From: Alphaproteobacteria bacterium
GTDB lineage: Bacteria; Pseudomonadota; Alphaproteobacteria; Kiloniellales; DSM-21159
Direction: 5' to 3'
Length of the DNA stretch: 63,506 bases
NCBI GenBank assembly: GCA_030433005.1
Contig: JAUILQ010000028.1
Span: 1-63,506 of the forward strand
Part shown: one piece after another, positions 52,743-63,506 of the stretch
How the letters are laid out: the number at the start of each line of letters is the position of its first letter
How positions within the stretch are numbered: position 1 is the stretch's first letter
Notes under the pieces: model-generated
Told to the model about the DNA's origin: nothing
Database searches by the model: none
Seen by the model: the letters and a program-made list of their open reading frames with translations, nothing else
Translations under genes and position numbers: made by a program

Positions 52743-55700
52743 ATGGCCAAGGTGATCATCGAGTCCCCGGACGGCGGGCGGCTCGAGTTGACGGTTGCGC
52801 CCGGCGTCGAGCTGCCGACGATCCGGCCCGGCGACCGTGTCGAGGTGTTGCCCGGCCCGGGCGAAGCGGTCTCGGTCGCGCTCGAGGGCGACGCGCTGCG
52901 CGTCGTCGTGCAGCCTGCCGGCGGCGCGGCACCAACCGAGGTCGTCTTCCGGGACCTGGCGCTCTACCTGCTCGAAGGCGAGGCGACCCTCGTGCTCGGC
53001 GGCGCCGACGGCAGCGCGGCGCGCATCATCGACGACAGCGCTTCGCTGCTGACCGAACTGGCCGCCGCCCTGTCGGAGATCGCGCCGGCTGCCGGGCCGC
53101 TGACCGCGCCGGCGCCGCAGCCGGATCTCCCGGCCTCCGGCTTCGCCAATCCCGGTGACGTGCGGGGAGTGACGGCCGAGCGCGACAGTCTGCGGCCCGG
53201 GCAGGTCGGCGAGGACGACGGGACCGGCTTCGGCGGCGAGAGACTGCTCGCCGGTCTCGACGGCGCGGGGGGCGGCGAGGTCGGCGCGGCCGGGGGCCTG
53301 GGCAATTCCGTGCCCTGGAGCACGACCGAGGACGCGCGCAGCCTGAACCAGGGCGGCGCACCCACGACCGGCTCGGCCGGGAGCGGCGAGGGCTCGTCGT
53401 CGGCCGGCAGTTCCGGCAGCGCCGCGTCGCCCGGCGGCAGTTCGGCCTCCGGGTCCGTCGGCGAGTCCTCGGGAGCGTCATCCGGCGGCACGGGCGGCGG
53501 CGCCGTCGTCACCGTCACCGGGCAGGCGATCGACGGCTACATCGTCGGCGCCACGGTCTTCGCCGACGCCGACGGCGACGGCGTGCTGGACAGCGGCGAG
53601 GCCTTCACGGTCACCGGCGCCAACGGCACCTTCACCCTGACCGGCGGCAGCGGCCCGCTGGTGCTGACCGGCGGCATCGACGTCTCGACCGGCCAGTTCT
53701 ACAGCGGCGTGCTGACGGCGCCCGCCGGCTCCACGGTGGTCACGCCGCTGACCTCGCTGATGCAGTCGCTGATCGAGGGCGGGCAGGCGGCCGACGCCGC
53801 CGCGGCGCAGGCGCTGGTCAAGACCGCCTTCGGGCTGGACGCCAGCCTCGACCTGTCCAGCTTCGATCCGGTCGTCGGCGTCGAGAACGGCACGACCGGC
53901 GCCGACGCGGCGATGGCCGCGGGCGTCAAGCTGCAGAACACCGTCAGCCAGATCTTCAACGCGCTGTCCGGCGCCGGCGGCGCCGGGGTCGACAGGCAGG
54001 TCGCGATCGACGCGGTCTACAAGGCCATGCTGTCGACGGTGGCGGCCGGCAACGACCCGCTCGATGCGGCCGGCATCGCGACCCTGATCACCAACGCCGC
54101 GGCGGATCCGGCGCTCGGGCTGAGCAGTGCCGCCCGGACCCAGCTCGCCAACGCGGCGGCCGACGTCGCGAGCATCGTCAACGGCAGCAACGCGGCCGTC
54201 GACGGCCTCGCCAGCAGCGGCGCCACGCTGCTGACCAACCTGGCGCAGATCGCCTACGTCGCGCAGTCGGCCGCGTCGAGGGCGCTCTACGACGCCTTCG
54301 ACGCCGTCCAGGGCGGCGGCGGCAATGCCGACCTGACCGGCGCGACCGGCAGCTACACCGGCGGCGCGCTGACCACGGCGATCGGCAACGCCGCCTCCGA
54401 GCTCGGCACGGTCGGCAGCGCCAGCCCGGCGGGAACCGCCGGCAACGACGTCATCAACGGCACGGCCGGCAACGACGTGCTCGACGGCGGCGCGGGCAAC
54501 GACGTGATCGCCGGCGCGGGCGGCAACGACGTGCTGATCGGCGGCGCCGGCAACGACCAGCTGACCGGCGACGGCGGCGACGACAAGCTGATCGGCGGCG
54601 CCGGCACCAACATCCTCAACGGCGGCGCCGGCATCGACATCGCGCACTACGACGGCAGCTTCTCGAGCTACCAGGTCACCGCCAGCACGGGCGGCGTCAT
54701 TACGGTCGCGGGCGCCGGCAACAGCGATTCGATCGACACCACCGAGATCCTGAACTTCGCCGACCTGACGGTCCGCGTCGTCGGCGGCAACAGCGCCTAC
54801 ACCAACCTCGCCAGCGCCCTCTCGGCGGCCTCGGCCGGCGAGCGGATCCTGCTGGTCGGCGCGGCGACGCTGCCCGCCACGCTGGCGCTCTCCAAGCGGG
54901 TCGGCGTGCAGCGCGTCGGCGAGGACCCGGCGGTCTCGATCGGCTCCGACGGCGCGCTGGTCGTCGACGGCGGCCGCATGCCCTCGACGACCGCCCTCGA
55001 CCTGTCCGGACTGACCGGCAGCACCGCCGTCCGCTTCACCGCCCTCGGCGCGCTCGGCAGCCTCGTCACGGCGTCCGGCCAGACATTGACGCTGGCGGTC
55101 GGCCAGCTCGACGGCCTGGCGGTTTCAGGCGGCGGCACGCTGAGCCTGACCGGGGCCACGATCCCGACCGCCGCCGACCTCGGCGGCATCGCCAGCACCA
55201 TCTCGGTATCCTCCGGCCAGAGCCTGACGCTGACCGCGGCCCAGGCCGACGGCCGGACGATCACCGGCGCCGGCAGCGTCACGGTGACCGCGCTGGGCAG
55301 CACCGCCGTCGATCTGTCCGGCATCACCGTGACGGGGGCCAGGACGGCCCAGGTGACGGCGAGCACGGTCCTCGACCCGAGCACCGACCTCGGCAGCTTC
55401 GGCGTCACGGTGGCTGCCGGCCAGACCGTTACCCTCTCGGCCGACCAGGCCGCCGGAACCTCGGTCTCCGGCGCCGGCAGCGTCACCGTCACCGGCCTCG
55501 CCGCCGCCACCGACCTCTCGGCGGTCTCGGCGAGCGGCACCTTGACCGCGGTCGTGACCGGCAGCATCGACATCAGCGCCAACGCCACGCTGGGCGCGGT
55601 CGACGCCTACCAGGTCAACGGCAGCCTGACGCTGACCGCGGCGCAGGCGAGCGGTCTGACCATCGCCGGCGCCGGCAACGTCACGATCGGCGGCCTGACC

Positions 55701-58700
55701 GCCGCGTCCGACCTCTCGAACGTCACCGCGACCGGCACGGTCATCGCCACGGTGACCGGCAGCGTCGACGTCTCGGGCAACGCCTCGCTCGGCGCGGTCG
55801 ACGCCTACCAGGTCGCCGCCGGGCAGACCCTGACCCTGAGCGCGGCCCAGGCCGACGGCGTCGCCGTCAGCGGCGCCAGCAACGTCGTCGTCGTCGCCCT
55901 CGGCAGCGACGCGGTCGACCTCTCGGAGGTCGTCGCGAGCGGCACCCGCAGCATCCAGGTGACCGGCAGCGTGGCGCTCGACGCCGCCACCGACCTCGGC
56001 GGCTTCGCCGTGACCGTGGCCGCCGGCCGGACGCTCACGCTGGCCGCCGCCCAGGCCGACGGCAGGGCCATCACCGGCGCCGGCAACGTCACCGTCGCCG
56101 GGCTGACAGCCGATGCCGTCGACCTCTCCGGCGTCACCGCTTCCGGCACGCTGCTGGCCCAGGTGACGGGCTCGGTGACGCTGGCGTCCGGGGCCGACCT
56201 CGGCAGCTTCGCCCTCGAGGTTGCGGCCGGCCAGACCCTGACCCTGACCGCGGCGCAGGCCGACGGGCTGACGGTCACCGGCGCCGGCAGCGTCACCGTC
56301 ACCGGCCTCGGCGCCGCCGCGGTCGACCTCTCCGGCATCACGGCGAGCGGCACGCTGACCGCCGAGGTGCCGGCCAGCGCCGTCCTCGACGCCGCCAGCG
56401 ACCTCGGCGGCTTCGCGCTGCAGGTCGCCGGCGGCCAGACGCTGACGCTGAGCGCGGGCCAGGCCGACGCCCGCGGCATCACCGGCGCCGGCGACGTCAC
56501 CGTGACCGGCCTCGGCGCCGCGGCCGTCGACCTCTCGGACGTCTCGGCGAGCGGCACGCTTTCGGCCCAGGTCGCGGCCTCGGCGACGCTCGACGCGAGC
56601 AGCGACCTCGGCGGCTTCGACGTCACGGTCGCGGCCGGCCAGACCCTGACGCTCGGCGTCGCCCAGGCGGCGGGCCGGACAATCGCCGGCGGCAGCGTGA
56701 CGATCGCCGGCGACGTCGCGGCCGACGCCGACCTGACCGACGTCGCCTCGACCCTCGGCTTCGACGGCGGCACTGCCGCGGTCGCCGCCGGCGCCACCCT
56801 GACGCTGACGATCGCCCAGGCCGACGGGGCGACGCTGACCGGCGGCGGCGCGGTGCTGGTCGAAGGCGACGTCGCCGGCACGGTCGACCTCACCGGCATC
56901 TCGGCGGCGCTCGAGTTCACCGCCAACGACATCGCCATCGGCTCCGGCTCGCTGGCGCTGACCACCGCCCAGGCCAGCGACAAGACGGTGACCGGCGCCG
57001 GCAGCCTGCTGCTCTCCGGCAGCGCCGACGCGAGCGCCGACTTCAGCGGCCTCTCGGCCGCGGCCAGCGTGCCGGGCGGCCAGACCCTGACCCTGACGGC
57101 CAGCCAGCTCGCGGCGATCCCCGGGCCGGCGATCGGCGGCGCCGGCACGGTCGCGCTGAGCGGCAACGCGACCTCGCTGGGCACGCTCTCCGGTCACGTC
57201 ACGGCGGACCTCCAGGTGCCCGGAGGCGCCAGCCTGACCCTGACGGCCGCGCAAGCGAACGGCCTCGCGCTCGGCGGCGCCGGCAGCGTCGCGATCGGCG
57301 GCCTCGGCGCGAGCGCGACGGACCTCTCCGGCATCGACGTCTCGGGCACGGCCACGGTGACCGTGACCGGCAGCCCGACGCTGGCCGGGGCCACCGACCT
57401 GGGCGCCGTGACACTCTCGATCGGCGCCGGCCAGAGCGTCACGATGACCGCGGCGCAGGCCGACGGCGTGAGAGTGACCGGCGGCGGCACCCTGGTGGTG
57501 ACCGGCACGATCGACGCCGGCACGGACTTCTCGCAGTGGGGTGCGGCGAGCGTCGACCTGACCGGCGCCACGATCGACGCAGGCGTGACCGCGCTGACCC
57601 TGCCCAACACCTCCGAGTTCCGCCTGACCTACGCCCAGGTCGACGCGCTCGCCGTCATCACCGGCACCGCCGGCGACAACACCCTGGTGGTCGACGTCAG
57701 CGGCGCGCCCTTCGTCGGCAGCTCGGCGACCATCGACCTCTCCATCGACACGCTCGGCGGCAACGACCGCGTGGTCTTCGACTTCGGATCGGTCGCCGGC
57801 AACACCGTGGTGCTCAGCGGCAGCAGCGTCATCGACCTGGGCGCGGGCGCCAACGACGTCCTCGAATCGAGCAACGGGACGGTGGACATCTCCGGAGCCC
57901 AGGTGAGCGGCGTCGAGGGCTTTGAGATCAACTCGACGATCGGCCTGTCGGCGACCCAGTTCGCGGCGCTCGCCAGCCTCGATGCCCTGGCCGGCCAGGG
58001 CGAGATCGTGATTACCGTCGACGCGGCCTTCCTGGCCGCGGGCCAGCCCCTCGACCTCTCGGTCTTCGACAGCTTCCAGGCCGGCGGCAGCACGCCGCCG
58101 ACGGTCCGCATCCTGGCCGACGGCTACGGCGTCGACAGCGACGCCGGCGGGACCGTCAGCCTGTCGCACGCCAGCGACCCGGCCTTCACGGTGACGCTGC
58201 CCGGCACCGACCCCGACGACACGGCGGTCATCGTGCTGCTCGGGCCCGACGGCTCGGCGACCGCGCTCGGCGGCTTCGCCGAGGGCCGCAGCTACTACGC
58301 GGAGACGGCGAACGTCTTTAACGGCACGCAGCTCGCCAGCATCGTCGACGCCATCCAGAACGACACGGCCGGCATCGGCACGACCCGCGGCAGCGACGTC
58401 ACGACGATCAACTTCGGCGGGCCGATCGCCGTCGCGACGAGCCTGGACCTGACCGGCGACGCGCTGAGCGGCGTCGCGCTCTCCTTCAACGGCTACGCCG
58501 CCACGGTCGCCGGCGGCCAGACGCTGACCCTGACCGCGGCACAGGCCAACGGCGGCACCATCCTCGGCGCGGGCTCGGTCGTCGTCACCGACTGGGCGGC
58601 CGCGCCGGCCGACCTCGACCTCTCCGGCCTGACGGCGGCGAGCGTCACCATGGTCATCGGCTCGAGCCTGGACCTGACGGCCGGCGCGAGCTGGGACCTC

Positions 58701-61700
58701 AGCGATCTCGACCTCGAGATCGCCGCCGGCCAGACCCTGACCCTGAGCGCGGCCCAGGCCGACGGCATGAACATCGGCGGCGCCGGCGCGGTGGTCGTCA
58801 CCGGGCTCGGCACGGCGGCGGTCGACCTCTCGGGCATCACCGCGGCGGCCAGCGCGACCCTCTCGGGCTCGCTGGTGCTGAACAGCGCGACCCGGCTCGG
58901 CGACAGCCTGCAGCTGGCGCTCGCCGACGGCGTGCAGCTCGGCCTGACCCGGGCCCAGCTCGACGGCCTCGAGGTCTCGCTGGCCGGCGGTGCCACGGCG
59001 GCGAGCCTGCGCTTCGGCGGCGACGCCTCGGGGATCGATCTATCGGGGGTCGGCGCAGGGCTTTCCTACCTCGTGACCGCCGGCCGCAACCTGACGCTGA
59101 GCGCGGCCCAGGCCGACGGCCGCGCGATCGCCGGCGAGGCGGCCAGCAGCAACCTCTACGTAACCGGCCTCGGCAGCGCCGCGGTCGACCTCTCGGGCGT
59201 CACCGTCACCGGTATCCGCTCGGCGAACGTGCCGAGCAGCGCGACGCTGGACGGCGCCACCAATCTCGGCAGCTTCGCCCTGACCGTCTCGGGGGGCGCC
59301 GTCCTGACGCTGACCGCGGCACAGGCCGCGGGTCACGTCATGACCGGCGCCGGCGGCGTCACGGTCACCGGCCTCGGCAGCGCCGTCGTGAATCTGTCCC
59401 AGATCGCCGTCGCCGGCGCCAAGACGGCGGTGGTCTCGGCCGATGCGACGCTCGCCGGCGCGACCAACCTCGGCGGCTTCGCGGTCAGCGTCGCCGACAC
59501 CGCGACCCTGACGCTGACCGCCGCGCAGGCCAGCGGCAAGGCGATCACCGGCGACGGCGACCTGGTCATCACCGGCCTCGGCAGCGCGGCCGTCGACTTC
59601 TCGCGGATCAACGTCGCCGACGGCGCCTCGGCCACGGTCTCCTCGTCGCTGGCCCTGGCGGCCGGCACGACCCTGGGCGCGGTCGCGCTCACCGTCGCCG
59701 GCGGCACGCTGACGCTCTCCGCCGCCCAGGCCGGCGGCCGGGCGATCGACGGCGGCGGCGGCGTCGTGGTGACCGGCCTTGCCGCCGGCACCGACCTGTC
59801 GCAGCTCGCCGGCAGCCTGTCCGTCACCGCGCGGGTCAACGGCGTCCTCGACGTCAGCGGCAACGCCAACCTCGGCGCCGTCGACGCCTACCAGGTGACC
59901 GGCAGCCTGACGCTGACTGCGGCCCAGGCCTCGGGCAAGGCGATCGACGGGGCCGGCAACCTGACGGTGACCGGGGTCACCGGCGCGACCGACCTCTCGG
60001 GCGTCACGGTCGGCGGCACGCTGGTCGCGACGGTCACCGGCAGCATCTCCATCGTCGACAACGCGAACCTGCAGGCGGTCGACCTGTTCCAGGTGGCGAG
60101 CGGCCAGACCCTGACCCTGACGGCGGCCCAGGCCAACGGCGCGACCATCACCGGCGGCGGCAACGTCACGGTGACCAACCTCGACTTCAACCAGGTCGAT
60201 CTCTCGGGCATCACCGCCACCGGCACGCTGGTCGCCCAGGTCCCGAGCTCGGCGACGGCGCGCACCGCGTCGGACTTCGGCGACTTTTCCATCTCCGTGC
60301 TCGGCGGAACCTTGACCCTGAGCGCCGAGCAGGCCGACGGCCGCTCGATCGTCGGCGCCGGCAGCGTGCAGATCACCGGCCTCGGCGCCACGGCCGTCGA
60401 TCTCTCCGGCATCAACACCTCGCTGCAGCTCGCCGCCGTGCAGGAGACGATCGCCCTTGCCGAGGGCACGGACCTGGGGCTGCTCCGGGTTTCGGTGGCG
60501 CCTTCGGCGACGCTGACGCTCTCGGCCGCGCAGGCCGACGGCACGGTCATCACGGGCGCGGGCGGCGTCACGGTGACCGGCCTCGGCGCGGCTGCGGCCG
60601 ATCTCTCCGGCGTCACCGCCACCGGCGCGCGGGTCGCCGAGGTCACGGCGAGCGCGACGCTCGACGCCGCGACCGACCTCGGGACGTTCGGCCTGCGGGT
60701 CGCGGCCGGCCAGACGCTGACGCTGACCGCCGCCCAGGCCGACGGCCGGAGCATCGAGGGTGCCGGCGGCGTCACGGTCGCCGACCTCGGCTCGGCCGCG
60801 ATCGACCTCTCCGGCATCACCGCCAGCGGCACGCTGACGGCGCTGGTGCCGGCCTCGGCGACGCTCGCGGGCGGCACCGAGCTCGGCGGCTTCGCGCTCG
60901 TCGTCGCCGCCGGCCAGACGCTGACCCTGACCGCGGCGCAGGCCGACGGCCTGGCGATCACCGGCGCCGGCAACGTGACGGTGACCGGCCTCGGCGCCGC
61001 CGCGGTCGATCTCTCCGGCATCACGGCGAGCGGCACGCTGACCGCCGAGGTGCCGGCCTCGGCGACCCTGGCCGCCGGCACGGATCTCGGCGGCTTCGCC
61101 CTGTCGGTCGCGGCCGGCCAGACGCTGACGCTGGAGGCCTCCCAGGCCGACGGCCGGACCATCGCGGGCGCCGGCGGCGTCACGCTCTCCGGCCTCGGTG
61201 CCCAGGCGCTCGATCTTTCCGGCGTCGCCGCGACGGGCAGCAAGCTGCTGCTCGTCGAGAGCTCGCAGGTGCTCGCCGCCGGCAGCGACCTCGGCGGCTT
61301 CGCCCTCAGGGTCGAGAGCGGCCAGACGCTGACGCTGAGCGCCGCCCAGGCCGGCGGCCTGAGCGTCACCGGCGACGGCGGCGTGCGGGTCACCGCGCTC
61401 GGGGCGGGCCAGGTCGACCTCTCCGGCATCTCGGTGACCGGCAGCGCCGTCGCGGCGGTCCCGCAGACGGCGACGCTCGCGGCCGGCAGCGACCTCGGCG
61501 GCTTCGCCCTCTCCGTGGCCACGGGCCAGACTCTGACGCTCACCGCAGCCCAGGCCGACGGCAGGACGATCGGCGGACCCGGCAGCGTCGCGCTCGCCGG
61601 TCTCGCCGCGGATACCGACCTGTCCGGCGTGACGGTCGCCGGCAGCCTCGTCGTCGAGGTGACCGCCAGCGTCGACGTCACGGGCAACGCGACCCTGGGG

Positions 61701-63506
61701 GCGGCCGCCGGCTTCCGCGTCCAGTCCGGCCAGACGCTGACGATGACCGTGGCGCAGGCCGACGGCCTGCCGATCACCGGCGCCGGCAACGTGACCGTGA
61801 CGGGCCTCGGCAGCGCCGCGGTGGATCTCTCCGGCATCGTCGTCACCGGCACGGTGACGGCGCCGATCGGCACCGACGTCACGCTCGCCGCGGACAGCGA
61901 CCTCGGCGGCGCGACCCTCACCGTCGCAGCCGGCAGCACCCTGACCCTGACGGCCGAGCAGGCCGACGGGCGCACGATCACCGGCACCGGCAGCCTGGTC
62001 GTCACCGGCGACGTCGCCGGCATCGATCTCGGCGGCATCGCCGGCACGCTCGACGTCAGCCTGCCGGCCGTCGAGGTGACCCTGACCATCGCGGCCGGCG
62101 AAACGGTCGCGCTGACCACCGTCGAGGCGAGCAGCTACACCGCGATCGAGGGCGAGGGCACGCTGGCGCTGAGCGGCGACGGCACGCGGACCTTCGACGC
62201 GCTGGTCGGCGGCGTGCTGGCAGACGGCGTGGCGCTGAGCGTGCCCGCCGGCGCCACCCTGACGCTGTCGGCGGCCCAGGTCGACGCGCTGGCCGGCGGC
62301 GGCCGCACGATCGGCGGCGGCGGCACGGTCGCGGTCACCGGCGCGCTCGACGACGGCGACTTCACGGCGGTGACCGCCAACCTCGACCTCAGCGCCGCGA
62401 CCCTCGGCGGCACGCCGAGCCTGCCCGAGGTCGCCGCGGGCCGCACGCTGACCCTGACCGCCGCCCAGGTCGACGGCACGGCGGTGGCGCTGGCGAGCGG
62501 CGGCCTGCTGAGCCTCGAAGCCGTCTTCGATCCGCTGGGCGCGAGCAACCAGACGCTCCCGGCCATCGACATCGGCGGCATCACGGTCGAGGGCAGCAAC
62601 AGCCCGGCCGCGGTCTTCGACTCGGTCTCGGTCAGCGGCGGCCTGGACGACAAGTTCAAGCTGTTCTGGCAGGCCGGCGACCAGCGCTACTACGAGGACT
62701 GGCCGTCGAGCACGGTCGACGTCAACCGGGCCAACGTCGAGCTGGCGAACCTCTACGTCCAGTATCTGGCCGACGGCGGCGTGCCGCTGCTCGACGTCGT
62801 GCAGACCAAGGTCGGCGGCACGCCCAACTTCGCGGCGCGCCAGCAGAGCCTGCACGACAACCTGCTCGGCAACCTCGGCGACGGGCCGATCGCCAGCCGC
62901 TTCACCGACCTCGGCGAGGCGGATCCGCGCAGCGAGCTGGCGCAGGACTACGGCGACCGGCCCTTCCACGCCGGCTCGGTGGGCGGCGACGGGCTCTACT
63001 CCAACGCCACGGCGGCGACCGCCGTGGTGATGTGGGACGTGGCCCACGGCCTGGCCTACCCGGAGAGCGTGCCGACCCCCTACGGCACGATCCCGGCGGC
63101 CTTCGAGCTGGTCGACGGCGTGCTGCAGGTCGACGGCTCGCAGCTCTCGGTGACGACGCTCGACGTCTCGGGCCTGGGCGTCGACGTCGAGGTGGTGAAC
63201 CTGGGCGGCCTGACGCGCCTGACCACGGCGGCGGGCCAGCAGGTGACGCTGGACGGCCAGCAGCTCGACCTGCTGTCGGAGGGCGGCGGCAGCTTCACGA
63301 TCGCCGGCGGCGCGGCGGTCGACATCGTCAACGCCGGGCTCAGCGTGCCGGGCGACGCGGCGCCGAGCGTCGCCAACCTGCTGGCGCTGGAGTTCGCGGG
63401 GCTGCCGGCCGGCTCGCTGGTGCCGGCGAGCCTGACCCTGGACGGCAGCCACAGCGACGCGCTGGCGGCCTTCTGGATCCAGCTCGACCAGCTCTACGTC
63501 GGCTCG
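52743..63506 (+). CDS. Giant RTX/repeat surface or secreted protein (3' end outside window)
   Basis: An uninterrupted frame of 3,588 codons runs from ATG 52743 to the window edge. There is no Sec signal, consistent with type I secretion. Residues 1-110 form a small N-terminal domain ([30 protein letters not shown]). A Gly/Ser linker (about 195-255) follows, then a domain with [17 protein letters not shown] and [14 protein letters not shown] (258-345), a helical Ala-rich stretch (to about 540), and an RTX block of Ca-binding nonapeptides such as AGNDVLDGG and GAGNDQLTG (566-636). From about residue 780 to 3250 about 35 copies of a ~67-residue beta-strand repeat follow, broken by a non-repeat island (about 1620-1920). 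Residues 3300-3430 form a distinct domain with [15 protein letters not shown]. It may be an adhesin, biofilm matrix or S-layer-like protein; function is inferred. Confidence 0.85.
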   Translation, partial: MAKVIIESPDGGRLELTVAPGVELPTIRPGDRVEVLPGPGEAVSVALEGDALRVVVQPAGGAAPTEVVFRDLALYLLEGEATLVLGGADGSAARIIDDSASLLTELAAALSEIAPAAGPLTAPAPQPDLPASGFANPGDVRGVTAERDSLRPGQVGEDDGTGFGGERLLAGLDGAGGGEVGAAGGLGNSVPWSTTEDARSLNQGGAPTTGSAGSGEGSSSAGSSGSAASPGGSSASGSVGESSGASSGGTGGGAVVTVTGQAIDGYIVGATVFADADGDGVLDSGEAFTVTGANGTFTLTGGSGPLVLTGGIDVSTGQFYSGVLTAPAGSTVVTPLTSLMQSLIEGGQAADAAAAQALVKTAFGLDASLDLSSFDPVVGVENGTTGADAAMAAGVKLQNTVSQIFNALSGAGGAGVDRQVAIDAVYKAMLSTVAAGNDPLDAAGIATLITNAAADPALGLSSAARTQLANAAADVASIVNGSNAAVDGLASSGATLLTNLAQIAYVAQSAASRALYDAFDAVQGGGGNADLTGATGSYTGGALTTAIGNAASELGTVGSASPAGTAGNDVINGTAGNDVLDGGAGNDVIAGAGGNDVLIGGAGNDQLTGDGGDDKLIGGAGTNILNGGAGIDIAHYDGSFSSYQVTASTGGVITVAGAGNSDSIDTTEILNFADLTVRVVGGNSAYTNLASALSAASAGERILLVGAATLPATLALSKRVGVQRVGEDPAVSIGSDGALVVDGGRMPSTTALDLSGLTGSTAVRFTALGALGSLVTASGQTLTLAVGQLDGLAVSGGGTLSLTGATIPTAADLGGIASTISVSSGQSLTLTAAQADGRTITGAGSVTVTALGSTAVDLSGITVTGARTAQVTASTVLDPSTDLGSFGVTVAAGQTVTLSADQAAGTSVSGAGSVTVTGLAAATDLSAVSASGTLTAVVTGSIDISANATLGAVDAYQVNGSLTLTAAQASGLTIAGAGNVTIGGLTAASDLSNVTATGTVIATVTGSVDVSGNASLGAVDAYQVAAGQTLTLSAAQADGVAVSGASNVVVVALGSDAVDLSEVVASGTRSIQVTGSVALDAATDLGGFAVTVAAGRTLTLAAAQADGRAITGAGNVTVAGLTADAVDLSGVTASGTLLAQVTGSVTLASGADLGSFALEVAAGQTLTLTAAQADGLTVTGAGSVTVTGLGAAAVDLSGITASGTLTAEVPASAVLDAASDLGGFALQVAGGQTLTLSAGQADARGITGAGDVTVTGLGAAAVDLSDVSASGTLSAQVAASATLDASSDLGGFDVTVAAGQTLTLGVAQAAGRTIAGGSVTIAGDVAADADLTDVASTLGFDGGTAAVAAGATLTLTIAQADGATLTGGGAVLVEGDVAGTVDLTGISAALEFTANDIAIGSGSLALTTAQASDKTVTGAGSLLLSGSADASADFSGLSAAASVPGGQTLTLTASQLAAIPGPAIGGAGTVALSGNATSLGTLSGHVTADLQVPGGASLTLTAAQANGLALGGAGSVAIGGLGASATDLSGIDVSGTATVTVTGSPTLAGATDLGAVTLSIGAGQSVTMTAAQADGVRVTGGGTLVVTGTIDAGTDFSQWGAASVDLTGATIDAGVTALTLPNTSEFRLTYAQVDALAVITGTAGDNTLVVDVSGAPFVGSSATIDLSIDTLGGNDRVVFDFGSVAGNTVVLSGSSVIDLGAGANDVLESSNGTVDISGAQVSGVEGFEINSTIGLSATQFAALASLDALAGQGEIVITVDAAFLAAGQPLDLSVFDSFQAGGSTPPTVRILADGYGVDSDAGGTVSLSHASDPAFTVTLPGTDPDDTAVIVLLGPDGSATALGGFAEGRSYYAETANVFNGTQLASIVDAIQNDTAGIGTTRGSDVTTINFGGPIAVATSLDLTGDALSGVALSFNGYAATVAGGQTLTLTAAQANGGTILGAGSVVVTDWAAAPADLDLSGLTAASVTMVIGSSLDLTAGASWDLSDLDLEIAAGQTLTLSAAQADGMNIGGAGAVVVTGLGTAAVDLSGITAAASATLSGSLVLNSATRLGDSLQLALADGVQLGLTRAQLDGLEVSLAGGATAASLRFGGDASGIDLSGVGAGLSYLVTAGRNLTLSAAQADGRAIAGEAASSNLYVTGLGSAAVDLSGVTVTGIRSANVPSSATLDGATNLGSFALTVSGGAVLTLTAAQAAGHVMTGAGGVTVTGLGSAVVNLSQIAVAGAKTAVVSADATLAGATNLGGFAVSVADTATLTLTAAQASGKAITGDGDLVITGLGSAAVDFSRINVADGASATVSSSLALAAGTTLGAVALTVAGGTLTLSAAQAGGRAIDGGGGVVVTGLAAGTDLSQLAGSLSVTARVNGVLDVSGNANLGAVDAYQVTGSLTLTAAQASGKAIDGAGNLTVTGVTGATDLSGVTVGGTLVATVTGSISIVDNANLQAVDLFQVASGQTLTLTAAQANGATITGGGNVTVTNLDFNQVDLSGITATGTLVAQVPSSATARTASDFGDFSISVLGGTLTLSAEQADGRSIVGAGSVQITGLGATAVDLSGINTSLQLAAVQETIALAEGTDLGLLRVSVAPSATLTLSAAQADGTVITGAGGVTVTGLGAAAADLSGVTATGARVAEVTASATLDAATDLGTFGLRVAAGQTLTLTAAQADGRSIEGAGGVTVADLGSAAIDLSGITASGTLTALVPASATLAGGTELGGFALVVAAGQTLTLTAAQADGLAITGAGNVTVTGLGAAAVDLSGITASGTLTAEVPASATLAAGTDLGGFALSVAAGQTLTLEASQADGRTIAGAGGVTLSGLGAQALDLSGVAATGSKLLLVESSQVLAAGSDLGGFALRVESGQTLTLSAAQAGGLSVTGDGGVRVTALGAGQVDLSGISVTGSAVAAVPQTATLAAGSDLGGFALSVATGQTLTLTAAQADGRTIGGPGSVALAGLAADTDLSGVTVAGSLVVEVTASVDVTGNATLGAAAGFRVQSGQTLTMTVAQADGLPITGAGNVTVTGLGSAAVDLSGIVVTGTVTAPIGTDVTLAADSDLGGATLTVAAGSTLTLTAEQADGRTITGTGSLVVTGDVAGIDLGGIAGTLDVSLPAVEVTLTIAAGETVALTTVEASSYTAIEGEGTLALSGDGTRTFDALVGGVLADGVALSVPAGATLTLSAAQVDALAGGGRTIGGGGTVAVTGALDDGDFTAVTANLDLSAATLGGTPSLPEVAAGRTLTLTAAQVDGTAVALASGGLLSLEAVFDPLGASNQTLPAIDIGGITVEGSNSPAAVFDSVSVSGGLDDKFKLFWQAGDQRYYEDWPSSTVDVNRANVELANLYVQYLADGGVPLLDVVQTKVGGTPNFAARQQSLHDNLLGNLGDGPIASRFTDLGEADPRSELAQDYGDRPFHAGSVGGDGLYSNATAATAVVMWDVAHGLAYPESVPTPYGTIPAAFELVDGVLQVDGSQLSVTTLDVSGLGVDVEVVNLGGLTRLTTAAGQQVTLDGQQLDLLSEGGGSFTIAGGAAVDIVNAGLSVPGDAAPSVANLLALEFAGLPAGSLVPASLTLDGSHSDALAAFWIQLDQLYVGS
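54438..54650 (+). repeat. RTX calcium-binding nonapeptide block
   Basis: About six to seven tandem copies of a 27-bp unit encode the GGxGxDxLx pattern ([54 protein letters not shown]). Such repeats bind calcium and fold as a parallel beta-roll after type I secretion. They lie upstream of the large repeat array rather than at the C-terminus, which is unusual but known in large adhesins. Confidence 0.9.
55079..62500 (+). repeat. Array of about 35 degenerate ~200-bp coding repeats
   Basis: Each unit is mostly 201-207 bp (about 67 residues) and centres on [13 protein letters not shown], then [26 protein letters not shown] and ATDLGGF. Clear units begin near 55215, 55420, 55620, 55820, 56024, 56230, 56430, 56640, then after a gap 58516, 58730, 59085, and at about 200-bp steps from 59305 to 61935. 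A shorter variant occurs at 56796-57430. Copies diverge at the DNA level but keep frame, which shows selection on the protein. Confidence 0.9.

Noticed and set aside
55079..62500. CRISPR-like regular repetition
   Set aside because: Repeat units are about 200 bp, degenerate and in one reading frame, with no short identical repeats separated by unique spacers.
59040..63452. Minus-strand open frame of 1,470 codons, and others at 53.5-62.7 kb
   Set aside because: They mirror the repeats of the plus-strand giant gene and show no independent motifs or start signals. The plus frame has the RTX motifs and recognisable domains.

Overview
The window comes from the chromosome of a very GC-rich alphaproteobacterium, most likely of Rhodospirillales type. 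Evidence: strong G/C codon bias, a hopanoid gene cluster, the lptC-lptA-lptB-rpoN-hpf-ptsN order typical of alphaproteobacteria, an hsp20/DUF1150 pair, and a cobalamin cluster that mixes Cob and Cbi enzymes. No rRNA, tRNA, transposase, integrase or CRISPR array was seen. The taxonomic call is inference.

Layout. (1) 1-8.5 kb is a hopanoid cluster: the 3' end of squalene-hopene cyclase, hpnG, hpnH, hpnL, hpnA, the RND exporter hpnN, and the divergent hpnM. (2) 8.5-11.1 kb holds an SDR/epimerase-like protein, a TPR protein and a glutathione S-transferase, separated by strong palindromic elements. (3) 11.3-18.1 kb is glutamate synthase transcribed gltD -> unknown secreted protein -> gltB. (4) 18.5-26.8 kb has envelope and regulatory genes: uppP, an NDUFA9-like protein, an RNase D, lptCAB, rpoN, hpf and ptsN. 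(5) 26.9-27.9 kb is a heat-shock unit (hsp20, DUF1150) with a sigma-32-like promoter and a ROSE-like RNA thermometer. (6) 28.0-39.2 kb is a cobalamin (corrin ring) cluster headed by a cobalamin riboswitch: cbiX, an uncharacterised RNase H-like-fold gene, cobL, cobI, cbiG-cobJ, cobM, cobK, cbiD, cobA and cobB. The gene set indicates early cobalt insertion; cobH/cbiC is not present here. (7) 39.3-45.5 kb is a cytochrome b561-like protein with two PepSY proteins and an OmpR-type two-component system, followed by an orphan histidine kinase, a DUF4345 membrane protein and a small Cys-containing secreted protein. (8) 45.7-51.5 kb is a homogentisate-type aromatic degradation operon (hmgA, FAH, MBL-fold protein, MhpA-like monooxygenase, DUF2783) opposite a MarR regulator. 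(9) 51.6-52.1 kb has two tiny hydrophilic ORFs and a terminator. (10) 52.7 kb to the window end is one giant, incomplete RTX/repeat protein (3,588 codons visible, no stop) with about 35 copies of a roughly 67-residue repeat.

Most interesting: the giant repeat protein with its AT-rich leader; the uncharacterised gene translationally coupled to cobL where cobH might be expected; the four-heptamer symmetric operator in front of the PepSY/response-regulator operon; the ROSE-like thermometer; and several long perfect inverted repeats, two of which supply or abut the ribosome-binding site of the next gene.
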